Positions 1 to 10,735 of a DNA stretch of 64,000 nucleotides are shown in pieces. The translations under genes were made by a program, and so were the position numbers. The stretch spans positions 127,866-191,865 of the forward strand of contig NZ_KI912485.1 of the NCBI RefSeq assembly GCF_000518725.1, written 5' to 3'. The DNA is from Mesoplasma seiffertii ATCC 49495. Lineage in GTDB: Bacteria > Bacillota_I > Bacilli_A > Mycoplasmatales > Mycoplasmataceae. Positions within the stretch are counted from its first letter, which is position 1. The number at the start of each line of letters is the position of its first letter. The notes below the pieces were generated by a model. The model did no database searches, was not told the DNA's origin, and was given only the letters and a program-made list of their open reading frames with translations.

Positions 1-384
1 GACCGCAAACTTATTCTTAAAAACTTTGCTATTTTCAAAGGTGAGACTAAAAAACAAGTTACAATTGAGTCAAGAAAAAATAATTTCTTAAAACAAATCT
101 TTTTAGATATTATTAAATTTGGTGTATTCCGACTTATTGCTGTAGGAACTATTTACATTGCTGTGGGAATTATTGCAGCAATTACCTTACCAGTTATTTC
201 AGGAATGGGTATGACTTTAGCAATTGGTGTTGTTATAGCTTCAATTGTATTTATTACAATTTCAGTACCTGTGTGAATTTGATTGGAAAGAAAACGTATT
301 AATGCTAAATATGGATATAAAAAATTCATTAGAAAAATTGTTGTTTCAAGTGAAGAACAAACAATTAAAGATATTAACGATTAA
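1..384 (+). CDS. C-terminal part of a SecF-like membrane protein (partial)
   Basis: The reading frame is open from base 1 to TAA at 382-384 and the start lies outside the window; two TGA codons are read as Trp. The 127 visible residues hold two hydrophobic segments (about residues 43-65 and 69-92), the second ending in a VPVWIWLERKR-type boundary followed by a basic, soluble tail. This pattern, and the position directly before apt, fits the end of SecDF, the proton-driven partner of the Sec translocase. That assignment comes from context and general pattern; no SecF signature motif is inside the window. The apt start follows 12 bases later, so the two are probably cotranscribed. Confidence 0.55.
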
Positions 385-395
385 AAAGGATAAAT

Positions 396-908
396 ATGGA
401 TTTAAAAAAATATATTTTGGATGTTCAAGATTTTCCAAAACCAGGAGTTAATTTTAAAGATATCACTCCGCTATTAAATGATGCTGAAGCATTTCATTTC
501 ATGATTGAAGAAATTTCAAAATTTGTTAAAGAATGTGGAGCTAATGTTGTAGTTGCTCCTGAAGCAAGAGGATTTTTATTGGCATCAGCAGTTGCCTTTA
601 ATACTAAAACAAGATTTGTTCTAGTAAGAAAACCAGGAAAATTACCTCGAGAAGTAATTGATATTGAATATTCTTTAGAATATGGGACTAATCATCAACA
701 AATTCATAAAGGTGACATTAAACCTGGAGATCAAGTTGTTATTATTGATGACGTTCTTGCAACTGGGGGAACAATTGAAGCAATTATCAAATTGATCTCA
801 AGTGAAGGTGCTGAAGTTAAAGGAATTTCATTTTTAGCAGACTTGACTTATTTACATGATGAGAAATTGCTTTCAGAGTATAATGTTCAAAAATTAATAA
901 AGTATTAA
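396..908 (+). CDS. apt: Adenine phosphoribosyltransferase
   Basis: Purine salvage enzyme that makes AMP from adenine and PRPP in the cytoplasm; Mollicutes depend on base salvage. The 170-residue product has the family's usual length. It shows the PRPP-binding motif VVIIDDVLATGGT at about residues 113-125 and the conserved APEARGF segment near residues 51-57. The ATG at 396 is preceded by AAAAAGGATAA, a good ribosome binding site. The gene follows the SecF-like end by 12 bases and is closed by a strong terminator hairpin. Apt next to rel, as here, is a common Firmicute and Mollicute arrangement. Confidence 0.97.
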   Translation: MDLKKYILDVQDFPKPGVNFKDITPLLNDAEAFHFMIEEISKFVKECGANVVVAPEARGFLLASAVAFNTKTRFVLVRKPGKLPREVIDIEYSLEYGTNHQQIHKGDIKPGDQVVIIDDVLATGGTIEAIIKLISSEGAEVKGISFLADLTYLHDEKLLSEYNVQKLIKY

Positions 909-937
909 AAATAAAGACGAAAGTCTTTATTTTTAAT
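907..937 (+). terminator. Intrinsic terminator of apt
   Basis: A perfect 12-bp stem (AAAAATAAAGAC with GTCTTTATTTTT) closes on a GAAA tetraloop and overlaps the apt stop codon. The arm's own T-rich end supplies the U tract. It separates apt from the rel promoter region that follows. Confidence 0.85.
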
Positions 938-941
938 TAGA

Positions 942-947
942 TATAAT
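942..947 (+). promoter_or_regulatory. Possible -10 box for rel
   Basis: A TATAAT match lies between the apt terminator and the rel ribosome binding site (AAAGGGG at about 963-969). No convincing -35 box is seen, so this rests on the -10 match and position. Confidence 0.4.
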
Positions 948-976
948 TATATAATTGATAAACAAAGGGGTATTTT

Positions 977-3277
977 ATGGCAGGATTTGTACAAAAAAAA
1001 CATATAAAAAAAACATATAATAATATTTTAGATATTATTGAAATTCGAGAATATAAGCAATTAGAAACGGAATTAAAAAAGTATATCTTTAATAAAAAAG
1101 AGTTACGAGAAATTGAAATGGCATATCAGTATGCCTATGAAAAACATGATGGTCAGTTACGTCGTAACGGAGATCCCTATATTTATCATCCATTATCAAC
1201 AGCATATTATTTAGCACAGCTTAAAATGGGACCTAAAACAATAATTGCAGGGTTGCTTCATGATATTTTAGAAGACACTCCTTATACTGTTGAGGATTTA
1301 GAAACAAAGTTTGGAGAAGAGGTAGCTAATTTAGTAGAATCAGTTACTAAGGTTAGCTATTTTGCCAAAGAAAATCGTGAGCAATTAAAATCAGAATATT
1401 TACGTAAATTGTACTTATCAATGGCAAAAGATATTAGGGTAATCATTATTAAAATTGCAGACCGTTTACATAATATGTTAACCATCCGTAATTTACCTGA
1501 AGCTAAACAAATTGTTATTGCTCGAGAAACATTAGATATTTATTCAGCAATTGCACACCGTATTGGAATGAAAAATGCCAAGTCGTTTTTAGAAGATTTA
1601 TCATTTGAAGTCTTAAATCCAGTAGACTATCAAAAAACAAAAGCTTTAATGGATAGTGATAGTGAAAAACGAACTCAAAGTATTAATGCAATCATTGCAG
1701 ATATTGATCAATATTTACGTAAAGAAAAACATATCAAATTACTTGATATTTTTGGAAGAGCAAAAACAGTTTATTCAGTGTATCGTAAAATGAATATGGT
1801 TGGAAAACAGTTTGAAGAAATTAATGATGTTTTAGCAATTCGCATCATTACAAAATCAGTTGATGATTGCTATAAGATTTTAGGATTTATTCACCAAAAA
1901 TATACTCCGTTAGCAAAACGTTTTAAAGATTACATTGCAACTCCCAAAAATAACGTGTATCAATCATTGCATACAACCTTAGCTGATAATTCGGGAAATA
2001 TTTTTGAAGTCCAAATTAGAACAGAAGCGATGGATGAAATTGCGGAAACTGGAGCTGCTTCTCACTGAAGATATAAAGAAGGTGAAGTCGTTGATATTGC
2101 CAAAAAACAAAAAGAGATTGATGAACAAATAGATGTCTTTAATCGTATTTTAGACTTAGATCGTCAAAGTTCATTTGACGATAATGCTTCGATTAAAGAT
2201 AGCATTGAAAATACTTTAAAAGAGGATTTGTTTACTGCGTCAATTTATGTACTAACACCTGGTGGAGCAGTAAAAACTTTACCTTATGGATCAACAGTTT
2301 TAGATTTTGCTTATCGAATTCATACTGAAGTTGGAGAAAAAACGATTGGAGCTAAAATTAACGGAGTCTTTTCTCCAATTAATACGGTTTTAAAATCAGG
2401 AGAAGTTGTTGAAATTAAAACTTCATCAAAACAAGAACCAACTCATGAATGATTAAAAATTGTGGTAACAGCAGCGGCAAGAAATCGTATTAAAAAATAT
2501 TTAAGTGCCAAAATGACTGATGAAAATATTAAAGATAAAAAAGAAGAAAACCGTTTGATCGCCAAAAAAGTTGAAGCAACAATTAATGCTTATATTAATC
2601 AAAAAGACTGACGTTGAAAACGTAAATCTAACGAGGAAATTTTAGAAAGCGTTAAAAAACTAGGATTTGCATCTTTAGAAGATTTCTTGTTAGCGCAAGC
2701 TAAAGGAGAATATACAATTGCTGAAGCAACTGATTTAGTTTATATTGATAAAAATTATTCTAAAGATGATGAGGCGTTAGAAAATATCAAATCAAAAGTT
2801 GTTAATAATTTAGATTTAAAAAATGATATTGTTATTGATGGAATCACTAATATTAAAACTGCTTTGGCAAGTTGTTGTATGCCAATTCCTTATGAAAATG
2901 TTGTTGGTTATGTTTCAAAGGGTAGCGGAATTAAAGTTCATTTAGATGAATGTTTTAATATTTCAAATTCTGAAGATCAAAAACGCTTAATTGCCGTTCA
3001 ATGAAATTCAGCAGTGGCTGAAAGCCATTTCTACACAACAAAAATTCGTTACTATGGAATTGATCGCCCTAATTTGCTTTATGATATATCAAAAGTTCTA
3101 ACAAGTTTAAAAGCCTCAATTGTTAGTGCCAATCTATCAAGCGATGAGAAGCTATTAACTTCTTCAGGAGTTTTAACAATTAAAATTAAAAATTCTGATC
3201 AACTAAATCAAATTATTTCAGCGATTAAATCAATTCCTTCAATTAATGAAGTGGAACGTGGATATAAACAACGCTAA
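977..3277 (+). CDS. rel: Bifunctional (p)ppGpp synthetase/hydrolase (RelA/SpoT family)
   Basis: Makes and degrades the alarmone (p)ppGpp in the stringent response. The 766-residue product has the complete long-RSH layout. The HD hydrolase comes first, with HDILED near residue 95 and KIADRLHNM near 160. The synthetase follows at about 240-360, with RFKDYIATPKNNVYQSLHT. A TGS domain lies near 417-480, a CC zinc-finger-like segment (ASCCMPIPYE) near 630, and an ACT domain from about 680. The HD motif is intact, so both activities are plausible. TGA serves as Trp at several places (for example after residue 363). The start has an AAAGGGG ribosome site. The stop codon overlaps the next ATG by one base. 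Confidence 0.95.
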
Positions 3278-3588
3278 TGGTTAAGACAATTACATGAGAC
3301 CAACTTGAAGAGTACTTAGCAAAGGACTTTATTTTAGTTGATATTCGTGAACAATATGAAACAAATCTAGGAGTTATAAATAACTGCCAATTTTTGCCAA
3401 TGTCAGATTTAGTTTTAGATTTTTCTGTGCTTGATAAGCAGGGTAACTATTTGTTTTATTGTCAAACATCAAGACGAAGTCAAGCTTTAATTAATAACTT
3501 ACTTGAGCAAGGTTTTAACCAAGAACAGATTATTAATATAGCTGGTGGATATAATGAGTGACAAAAATTAAATAATCTTAAAAAATAA
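3277..3588 (+). CDS. Rhodanese-like domain protein
   Basis: A 103-residue single-domain rhodanese (sulfurtransferase fold). It shows DIREQYE near residue 22, the catalytic Cys loop FYCQTSRRSQ near residue 66, and the C-terminal GGYNEW near 92-97, which needs TGA read as Trp. Family members move sulfur from donors to thiophilic acceptors; the acceptor here is unknown. The ATG overlaps the rel stop codon (TAATG), so translation is probably coupled to rel. A terminator follows directly. The catalytic loop is of rhodanese rather than arsenate reductase size, and I am sure of the fold but not the substrate. Confidence 0.85.
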
Positions 3589-3607
3589 CGCTTTTGCGTT
3601 ATTTTTT
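3581..3607 (+). terminator. Intrinsic terminator after the rel operon
   Basis: An AAAAATAACGC arm pairs with GCGTTATTTTT around a TTTT loop and runs into a T tract. It overlaps the stop codon of the rhodanese gene. Confidence 0.85.
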
Positions 3608-3643
3608 TAATTATCTTAATATCTAAATAATCTATGGTTGTTA

Positions 3644-3649
3644 TATAAT
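3644..3649 (+). promoter_or_regulatory. Possible -10 box for hisS
   Basis: TATAAT lies 29 bases before the hisS start codon and upstream of the AAAGGAAGTGA ribosome site. A clear -35 hexamer is missing. Confidence 0.4.
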
Positions 3650-3677
3650 TAATAAGATATAAAGGAAGTGAAAGCAA

Positions 3678-4931
3678 ATGATTCAAAAACCTCGAGGAAC
3701 TCAAGATAGCTTTGGTCAAGAAGCAAAACAATGATCAGCACTTGAAGCTAAATTAAAAACCATTTTAGCAAAGTTTAATTACAACGAAATTCGAACACCA
3801 ATTTTTGAGGCTAAGGAATTATTTGTAAGAAGCGTCGGAGAAACAAGTGACGTTGTTTCAAAAGAGATGTATGAACTAATTGATAAAAAGGGTCGTGAAT
3901 TTGTATTGCGGCCTGAAGGAACTGCTCCAATTGTTCGTAGTTTAATTGAAAACAAATTATATGCTCCAGAACACTTACCATTTAAAGCATTTTACTTAGG
4001 GCCAATGTTTCGTTATGAACGTCCCCAAGTAGGTCGTAATCGTCAATTTCACCAACTAGGAATTGAAGCTTTTGGGGCAAATAATTTCAACCAAGATATG
4101 GAAATAATTATTATTGCAAATCAAATTGTTAAAGAATTAAACTTGGATAATAATTTAGAAATTGAAATTAATTTTTTAGTGACAGGTGAACATAGAGTTG
4201 CCTATATCGCAGAATTAAAGCAATATTTACAAACATTTGTTTTATGTGAAGATTGTCAAATCCGTATGGTACAAAATCCATTACGTATTTTGGATTGTAA
4301 AATTGATGGAGATAAATTTACAAATGTTCCCGACATGAATAAGTTTTTATCGCCTGAAGATCAAGACCAATTTACAAAGTTAATAACAGGATTAAATACT
4401 TTAGGAATTAAAACCACTGTTAATCCTAAACTAGTTCGTGGATTAGATTACTATACAGGATTTATTTTTGAGTTAAAATGTTTATCAGAAAAACTAGGTG
4501 GTCAACAGACAATTATTGCTGGGGGACGTTATAACAACTTAGTTTCTGAGCTTGGTGGACCAACGGTTCCAAGTGCTGGATTTGGAATGGGTCTGGAACG
4601 TTTACTAATTATGTTGGCAGCAGAAAATATTTCTTTAACAACTGACAATGAATTGGATGTTTATACAATTGCTGTTTCAGAAAAGGGAATGGGTTTTAAT
4701 CAAGAATTATTATTTAAACTACGTGATGCTGGAATTAAAGCAGATACAGACTTAATGAACCGTAGCTTTAAATCAGCATTTAAGCAAGCTGATAAATTTA
4801 AGGCAAGAAATGTCATTGTCATTGGAGACCAAGAGTTTGAATCACGTACAGTTCAAGTAAAAGATCAATTAACAAAACAAACAGTGACATTATCAATTGC
4901 AGAATTAATAGATAAATTAAAAGGAGAATAA
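3678..4931 (+). CDS. hisS: Histidyl-tRNA synthetase
   Basis: Class II aminoacyl-tRNA synthetase that charges tRNA-His. The 417-residue length is typical. The N-terminus MIQKPRGTQD is characteristic of the family. Class II motif 2 (FRYERPQVGRNRQFHQLG) lies near residue 112, the histidine A motif LVRGLDYYTGF near 252, and motif 3 GFGMGLERLL near 300. One early TGA (about residue 18) is read as Trp. The ATG at 3678 follows an AAAGGAAGTGA ribosome site by 8 bases. aspS starts 2 bases after the stop, giving the classic hisS-aspS operon. Confidence 0.97.
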
Positions 4932-4933
4932 AA

Positions 4934-6655
4934 ATGAAACGAACACACCACTGTGGTCAACTAAATCTTAGCAATGTTGGACAAACAGTTCTTTTACAAG
5001 GATGAGTTAAGAAAATTCGTAAAATGGGAGCTATGAACTTTATAGATTTACGTGACTTTTACGGAGTAACACAATTAATTATTGATGAGAGTCATGGTGA
5101 CCTGATGCAAACTATCAAAACAGAGTACGTTATTGAAGTTAGCGGAATTGTAGTTGAACGTAAGTCAAAAAATTTAGATTTACCAACTGGAGAAATTGAA
5201 ATTAAAGTGACAGCCATTCAAATTATTAATAAAGCTGACTTAGTGCCGTTTCAAATTGAAGATCATAGTGAAGCACTGGAAGATACTCGTTTAACATACC
5301 GCTATTTAGATTTGAGACGTTCGTCAATGCAACACCATCTTAAAACTCGAGCAAAGTTAAATTCAATTTTTAGAACAACTTTGGAAAATCATAATTTCTT
5401 AGAAGTTGAAACTCCTTATTTTGGAAAATCAACACCTGAAGGGGCTCGAGATTTTTTAGTACCATCACGTTTAAATAAAAATAAATTTTATGCCTTACCA
5501 CAATCACCACAATTGTATAAACAATTATTAATGATATCGGGAATTGATCGTTATTATCAAATTGCTAGATGTTTTAGAGATGAAGATTTACGAATTGACC
5601 GTCAACCAGAATTTACTCAACTAGATTTAGAAATGAGTTTTGCAACTGGAGAAGATGTGATGTTGCTTGTTGAAGAATTAGTAAAAAATTCTTTGGTTGA
5701 ATTTAAAGGTATTAAAATAACCGAACCGTTATTAAGAATGCCATATAAGGAAGCTATCAAAAATTATGGTATCGATAAACCAGATTTAAGATATGATTTA
5801 AAAATTCACGACTTAGAAGAAGTTTTTGCAAATACGGAAGTCAAAATGTTAGCTGGTTCAACAATGTCAATTCGAGGAATTATGATTGACCAATTAGTTG
5901 GTAAGAAACAGTTAGAAGAATTAGTTGAAACTGCAAAACAAAATGGGATTAATGGTTTTGGATTTGCAAAAGTTGAAAATGGAACTTGATCAGGTTCAAT
6001 TGCAAGTCAACTAAATGAAAAAGAAAAAGCAATGTTATTAGATAAATTTGCGATTAAGTCTCAAGGAACATTGTTGGTTCAAACAGCGCCGTATAATGTA
6101 GTTTCTCAAGCAATGGGAGCTTTGAGAATTCAACTTGCAAAAATGTTTAATTTAGCGGACCCAAATGATTGCAAACCATTATGGGTTACGGATTTTCCAT
6201 TGTTTGAGTGAAGCGAAGAAGAACAGCGTTTTGAAGCAGCACACCATCCATTTACAATGCCAAAAGATTGTTCACTGGCAGATTTTGATACTAATAAAGC
6301 CGAAGCAATTGCTTATGCTTATGACTTAGTAATTAATGGATACGAAATTGGTTCTGGATCACAAAGAATTACTGATCCGGTAATTCAACAACGTATGTTT
6401 GATGCAGTTGAACTAACTGCTGAAACTGTTGAACGTAACTTTGGATGATTCATGAACGCTTATAAATATGGAGCGCCGTATCATGCTGGAATGGGTTTAG
6501 GAATTGATCGTTGAGCGATGATCATGTCAAACGCGGAGTCAATTCGTGATGTGATTGCCTTTCCTAAAAATTCATCAGGAGTTGATCCAATGAATAACGC
6601 TCCAGACTTTGTTGAAGAAAAACAGTTAAAAGAACTTTTTATTAAAACTGTATAA
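4934..6655 (+). CDS. aspS: Aspartyl-tRNA synthetase
   Basis: Charges tRNA-Asp with aspartate. The 573-residue product has the bacterial AspRS layout: an OB-fold anticodon-binding domain first, then the class II core with motif 2 ([19 protein letters not shown]) near residue 214, a GAD-type insertion at about 280-420, and motif 3 (GLGIDRWAM) near residue 525. Five TGA codons are read as Trp. The start lies 2 bases after hisS and its ribosome site (AAGGAG) lies inside the hisS end. The Mollicute tRNA-dependent amidation route may need charging of tRNA-Asn by this enzyme, but nothing here tests that. Confidence 0.97.
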
Positions 6656-6684
6656 AATAGTATAGATAAAATAACAAAATAATC

Positions 6685-6729
6685 AATTGGTCAAAAATTC
6701 TTTTTAGAATTAGGAAACCAATTTTTTTA
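6685..6729 (+). terminator. Terminator after aspS
   Basis: AATTGGT pairs with ACCAATT around an inner AATTC/GAATT hairpin, followed by a run of seven T. It ends the hisS-aspS transcript. Confidence 0.7.
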
Positions 6730-6834
6730 TTGCTTTCATGAACCAATAGCAAGTTAATTTATTTTATAGAGTCTTTCAAAATGTAATTATATAAGTGTTA
6801 TATACAACAAATATAATAAAAGGAGAAAACTATT

Positions 6835-7362
6835 ATGAAAAAATTACTTACAGTTTTAGGAGCAGTAGGTTTAACTGCAACAGCTGGTTCAGCTGTTGTA
6901 GCTTGTAAAGGAAAAGATGTATGTAAGACACCTAACTTACAAGCATTAAAAACTCAAATTGCAAAAGCAGAAAAAATGCAACAAGGTAAAAAATCTAAAG
7001 AAGCTTTTGCTGCTTTAACAAAAGCAATTGAAGAAGTAAAAAAAGTTACTAAAGAAGAAGAAGCACCAGATGCTTATGTTAAAATTGTTGGAGCAATGAA
7101 AGCTTTCAATGAGTCACCTGATATTAAACAAGTAGACTTAAAAGAATTTAAAACAGCAGTAGAAAAAATTGCTAAAGGTGAAGAAGCTACAATCGATGAA
7201 GCAATTGTTAAAATCAAAGCGGTTAAATTGCCAACAGGAGTAACTTCTATAAAAGTTGAAAAAGATACTAAAGATGCTAACAAAATTATCATTTCTTTCG
7301 TAGTTGAACAAGGTTATGAAGCATTAGCTAACTTAGAATTAACATTTACTAAAAAAGGTTAA
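6835..7362 (+). CDS. Spiralin-like surface lipoprotein
   Basis: A 175-residue predicted lipoprotein. A lysine start and hydrophobic stretch are followed by the lipobox AVVAC, with the acylated Cys at residue 24. The mature part is Lys/Glu rich and mostly helical in character, with a C-terminal segment (KIIISFVVEQGYEALANLEL) that resembles the repeat-like end of spiralin, the major Spiroplasma membrane antigen. The gene has a strong AAAGGAGAA ribosome site, stands alone and has its own terminator, as expected for a highly expressed surface protein. Naming it spiralin-like rests on signal, size and this end segment. A binding role has been proposed for spiralins, but the ligand here is not visible. 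Confidence 0.75.
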   Translation: MKKLLTVLGAVGLTATAGSAVVACKGKDVCKTPNLQALKTQIAKAEKMQQGKKSKEAFAALTKAIEEVKKVTKEEEAPDAYVKIVGAMKAFNESPDIKQVDLKEFKTAVEKIAKGEEATIDEAIVKIKAVKLPTGVTSIKVEKDTKDANKIIISFVVEQGYEALANLELTFTKKG

Positions 7363-7370
7363 AAACTTTT

Positions 7371-7400
7371 AAAAAAATCCTCAAACGAGGATTTTTTTTA
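7371..7400. terminator. Shared bidirectional terminator
   Basis: AAAAATCCTC and GAGGATTTTT form a stem around AAAC between two converging genes. A runs on one side and T runs on the other let it work in both directions. Confidence 0.85.
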
Positions 7401-8093
7401 ATATAGTTGATTTATTAAGCCAGAATAAATTCAATTGTAAGCTTGATTAAACCCCAATTGTAGATAACAAAGATAAGTTAGCTGAAGATGAGTTTCTTTA
7501 GCTATTTTTTTAGCCTTTAACAGTTTAGTACTAAATTTGGCTAGAGTTAAAATAATTATTTTTGACTCAAATAACTGGGTGTCTAAGTGCACTTCATTTG
7601 AAAAAATTTCATCTAAAATGTCATGTTCTTTAATAACTTTGTAGACTTCATTTTTAAAGCGTTGATATTTTTTATTGATAACTTGATTACCAAGTTTAAT
7701 GGCACATAAGCGTTTACTTTCAATGTCGTTATTTTCTAAAAAAAGATAGTAATCAATAATAGTTTGAATCCCTCAACAAAAACCATTTAAAGTCATGTAG
7801 TCAGTAATCATTTGATCAAACTTTTTAAATAAGCGTTCATCACTAACGAATTGTTTTAACTTAGGTTTAAAAAAGTTCAAATAATTATTGCTAGCTGCAA
7901 ACAATTTTGAATAATTGGTTTCGCCAATCTTATCAAAAGGAATAAAATCATTTGGGTTTAAATTAAACTTTTCAATTCATTGCTTATTCTTTTTTAAACT
8001 TCGATTGACAGTTTTTTCTCACCATGGAGTCACATAGGTTAGTTGTTTAAGATCTAAAGTATTTAATTCCTTTAATTTATATATTTCAATCAT
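7398..8093 (-). CDS. Hypothetical protein, 231 residues
   Basis: Not recognised. The product is rich in Leu, Lys, Asn and aromatic residues, has no signal peptide or clear membrane segment, and looks mostly helical. TGA is read as Trp four times, including a WW pair near residue 24. The ATG at 8093 has a strong AAAGGAG site on the reverse strand at about 8097-8104, which settles the start. It converges with the lipoprotein gene and shares its terminator, and is divergent from the next gene, so it forms a single-gene unit. Confidence 0.75.
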
Positions 8094-8179
8094 ATAGACT
8101 CCTTTCAACTATTTGATTATATAAAAAATAAACTATTAATGTATATAAGGTATAATTTATATTAAATAGAGGTGTTATT

Positions 8180-8878
8180 ATGAGCAAAGAAAAGCAAGCA
8201 AATCAAGAATTGGAATTAGGTTTTTTTGAACCAGCATTAGGATTAATTATTACGAATTTAGAATTTTTAGAAGATGAGTTACAACAAGAACAACAGCCAG
8301 TTAAAGAACTAACTAAAATTCTTGATCAATTCAATGAACTAGAAGCAATTGAAGAATTTGAAAAAGTAGTAGCTGAATTGGTTAATTTAACTCCGGTATT
8401 AGAACAAACAATTTTTAAAATTGTTGATGCTGATCAAGCAAAATTATTATCATATTTATATTTAGCAAATAGTATTGCTACTAACCTAAAAGAAACAGCA
8501 TTGTTAATGCAAATTGCCGGAACAATTGAAACAAAATTGGAGGATGGAATTTTTGAAAATAATGAAGAAAATTTAGTTGCTGAATATAAAACATTGCTAA
8601 CGCAATTTGCAAATCACGAGTATCAAGAGATATTGAATGATTTATCAACAATTCAATATCAAGAAGAGTTTAAAAAAGTTTTGAACATTCTTTCTAAGGA
8701 ACAAGATTTTGATGATCTTAAAGAAGGTAATGGAGTATTAATGGAATTATTTGCCTTGGCAAATCCGGTTTCAAATAATTCTAGTTACTTAACAATGTGA
8801 AAGCGTTTAAATAATTTAGAAGGGTTATTTACAGTTATTACTTTTTGAGAACAAGATAGTTTTGAAGACGAAGAGTAG
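8180..8878 (+). CDS. Hypothetical acidic protein, 232 residues
   Basis: Not recognised. A strongly acidic, Glu/Leu-rich, probably all-helical cytoplasmic protein with no membrane segment. It starts MSKEKQANQE after an AGAGGTG ribosome site; two TGA codons near the C-terminus are read as Trp. The two membrane-protein genes behind it start 15 bases downstream and then overlap, so the three genes probably form one transcript that continues into engB and the P-type ATPase. Confidence 0.75.
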
Positions 8879-8893
8879 TTGTTAGGATTTACA

Positions 8894-9556
8894 ATGGAAA
8901 CTAAATATGTAGCTTTAATTGTTTGTGGTTGTTTATACTTTGTGGGGTTATTAATTTCAGGGTTATTGGCTTTAAAATATCAAAAGAGTCATCAACCATA
9001 TCGTCAAGCTGCTCAGGAATATCACAATTACTGAAAAACTGAAAAACTGAATTGATTAAACTTATCACTACTCACACCAATATCATCAAAGTTTGAATTA
9101 CCTGCAGGCGAAGAACTTTACTTTGTTGAGGAAAATCTAAGTTATGTTACCGATCAAAAACATCGAGATTTAAAAGAACTTAATAAATATGGTTTTGGAA
9201 AATACGATCAAATTGAAAGTTATTATGATGATGCTGAATTTATGAGTTTTAAATCAGATTATAAACTTTTTGGATTTAGAAAAAAAACTGCACAAGCAGA
9301 ACAAAAAATAATGTATGTTACTAATAAACGAATAATCTTTGATCAAAATGGAGTATATGAGCAAATTGTCGTTTCAGACATTGTTAAAGCCTATATTGCT
9401 GTAATTTATAATAATGGTCGTTACTATCCAGGATATATTATTCATACTCAAAAGGCTTTGTATAAGGTTATTTCTGATAACCCTCAAGTAACACTAATTA
9501 TTAATCAAATTAAAAAGACACTGCATTCACAAGGAGGTATCAATGTTGACAACTAA
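8894..9556 (+). CDS. Membrane-anchored hypothetical protein, 220 residues
   Basis: One strong N-terminal membrane helix (about residues 5-27), then a soluble domain with three TGA-encoded Trp in the segment around residues 45-58. The second half, KKIMYVTNKRIIFDQNG-like, resembles a small beta-rich domain of the PH-like kind seen in bacterial membrane proteins; that likeness is my inference. No function can be named. The next gene starts inside its last codons (14-base overlap), and both carry an N-terminal membrane helix plus a similar soluble part, so they may work together or derive from one ancestor. Confidence 0.7.
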
Positions 9557-10118
9557 ATCACTTATATTCTTGCCGACTCTGGCAACTTTATCAATTATTA
9601 TTTTTTTGCTAAACGTATATTTAATTATCGAAGTCATTAAAAAATTGAGACAATTAAATAAGTTTAAAACTCAGGAAGTTTTGATTTATGAAAACAAGCG
9701 CTTGTTGTTAATAATCAATTTGTGAATTTATTTGATTATGCCATTAATATTTGCCTTGGCAATGATTACATTCGCATTATTCTTTGTTGTAACAACTGAA
9801 ACTCGAGGAGTTATTTATGGTATAGGAATTGGATTATTTTTAGTTTATGTAATTAGTGCTTTTATTTTTGATGTTTGAATTTTGAAAGCTGCTGAATCAG
9901 CAATTGTGGTTGTCAAAAATCATAAGTTAGCGTTTTTAAATGAAGTAATTAACTATACAGCAATTTTGTCTGTTACTAATGACTTAAAGCGTCGCAAAAT
10001 TTTTATCAATTATTATGATGATGAAAATGAAGGTCTTGTTTTACAAATGAAACTTCGTTATCATTGAGAATTAAAAGACTTTTTTAAAGCATTAGAAATC
10101 AGCACAGCGTTTGAATAG
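9543..10118 (+). CDS. Multi-pass membrane hypothetical protein, 191 residues
   Basis: Shows an N-terminal hydrophobic helix (residues 8-30), a charged loop, then two more strongly hydrophobic stretches at about 62-82 and 91-112, and a soluble C-terminal domain of about 75 residues. Three TGA codons are read as Trp. The ATG at 9543 lies in the end of the preceding gene with an AAGGAGG site, giving translational coupling. Ends 9 bases before engB. Function not recognised; the neighbours only suggest a membrane pair. Confidence 0.7.
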
Positions 10119-10127
10119 GGGAATATT

Positions 10128-10715
10128 ATGATTAAACAAGCAGTATTTATAAAATCAGCAGCCGATCGAAGTGGTTGAATTGAAGATGACATTCCGGAAA
10201 TTTGTTTTGTCGGTCGAAGCAATGTTGGAAAATCAAGTTTCATTAATTCAATTGCGAATCAAAACAAAATAGCAAAAGTTGCTAATACACCAGGTAAAAC
10301 TCGATTGCTAAATTTTTTTGACATCAATAAAGGTTATTTCCGCATTGTGGATGCGCCTGGTTATGGTTATGCCAAAATTAATATTAAAATGAAAATTAAG
10401 TTTGGAGAAATGATGGAAGATTACTTAATGAATCGTGACAATCTTAAGGGTGTATGTATGTTAGTTGATCTTCGCCATAAACCAACTGGCGATGATAAAG
10501 CAATGTATGATTTCTTAAAACAATGTGAAATTCCGGTATTAATGATTGGAACTAAACTAGATAAACTTAAGCGAAATGAAATTAGTAAAAATGAAAAACT
10601 AATAAAGGAAACTTTAAATTTTTATGAGCAAGATGCTTTTTTAAAAGTTTCGAACTTAAATAAGACAAATATCCAAGATGCTTGAGTAGAATTTGTTAAA
10701 ATTATAGAAAATTAA
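10128..10715 (+). CDS. engB: Ribosome biogenesis GTPase EngB/YsxC
   Basis: TRAFAC-class GTPase needed for late assembly of the large ribosomal subunit. The 195-residue product shows G1 (GRSNVGKSS) near residue 28, G2 region TPGKTRL near 55, G3 (DAPGYGYA) near 73, and G4-type GTKLDK near 145. The length matches the family. Two TGA codons (after residues 16 and 185) are read as Trp. The start has a GGGGA site, 9 bases after the upstream stop, and the P-type ATPase gene follows at 20 bases. Confidence 0.95.
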
Positions 10716-10735
10716 ATTATAAAGGAAATATTTAA

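Noticed and set aside
2069-2227. Apparent breaks in rel (and many other genes) at TGA
   Set aside because: All are in-frame TGA codons read as Trp in code 4. Family motifs continue through them, so they are not frameshifts or pseudogenes.
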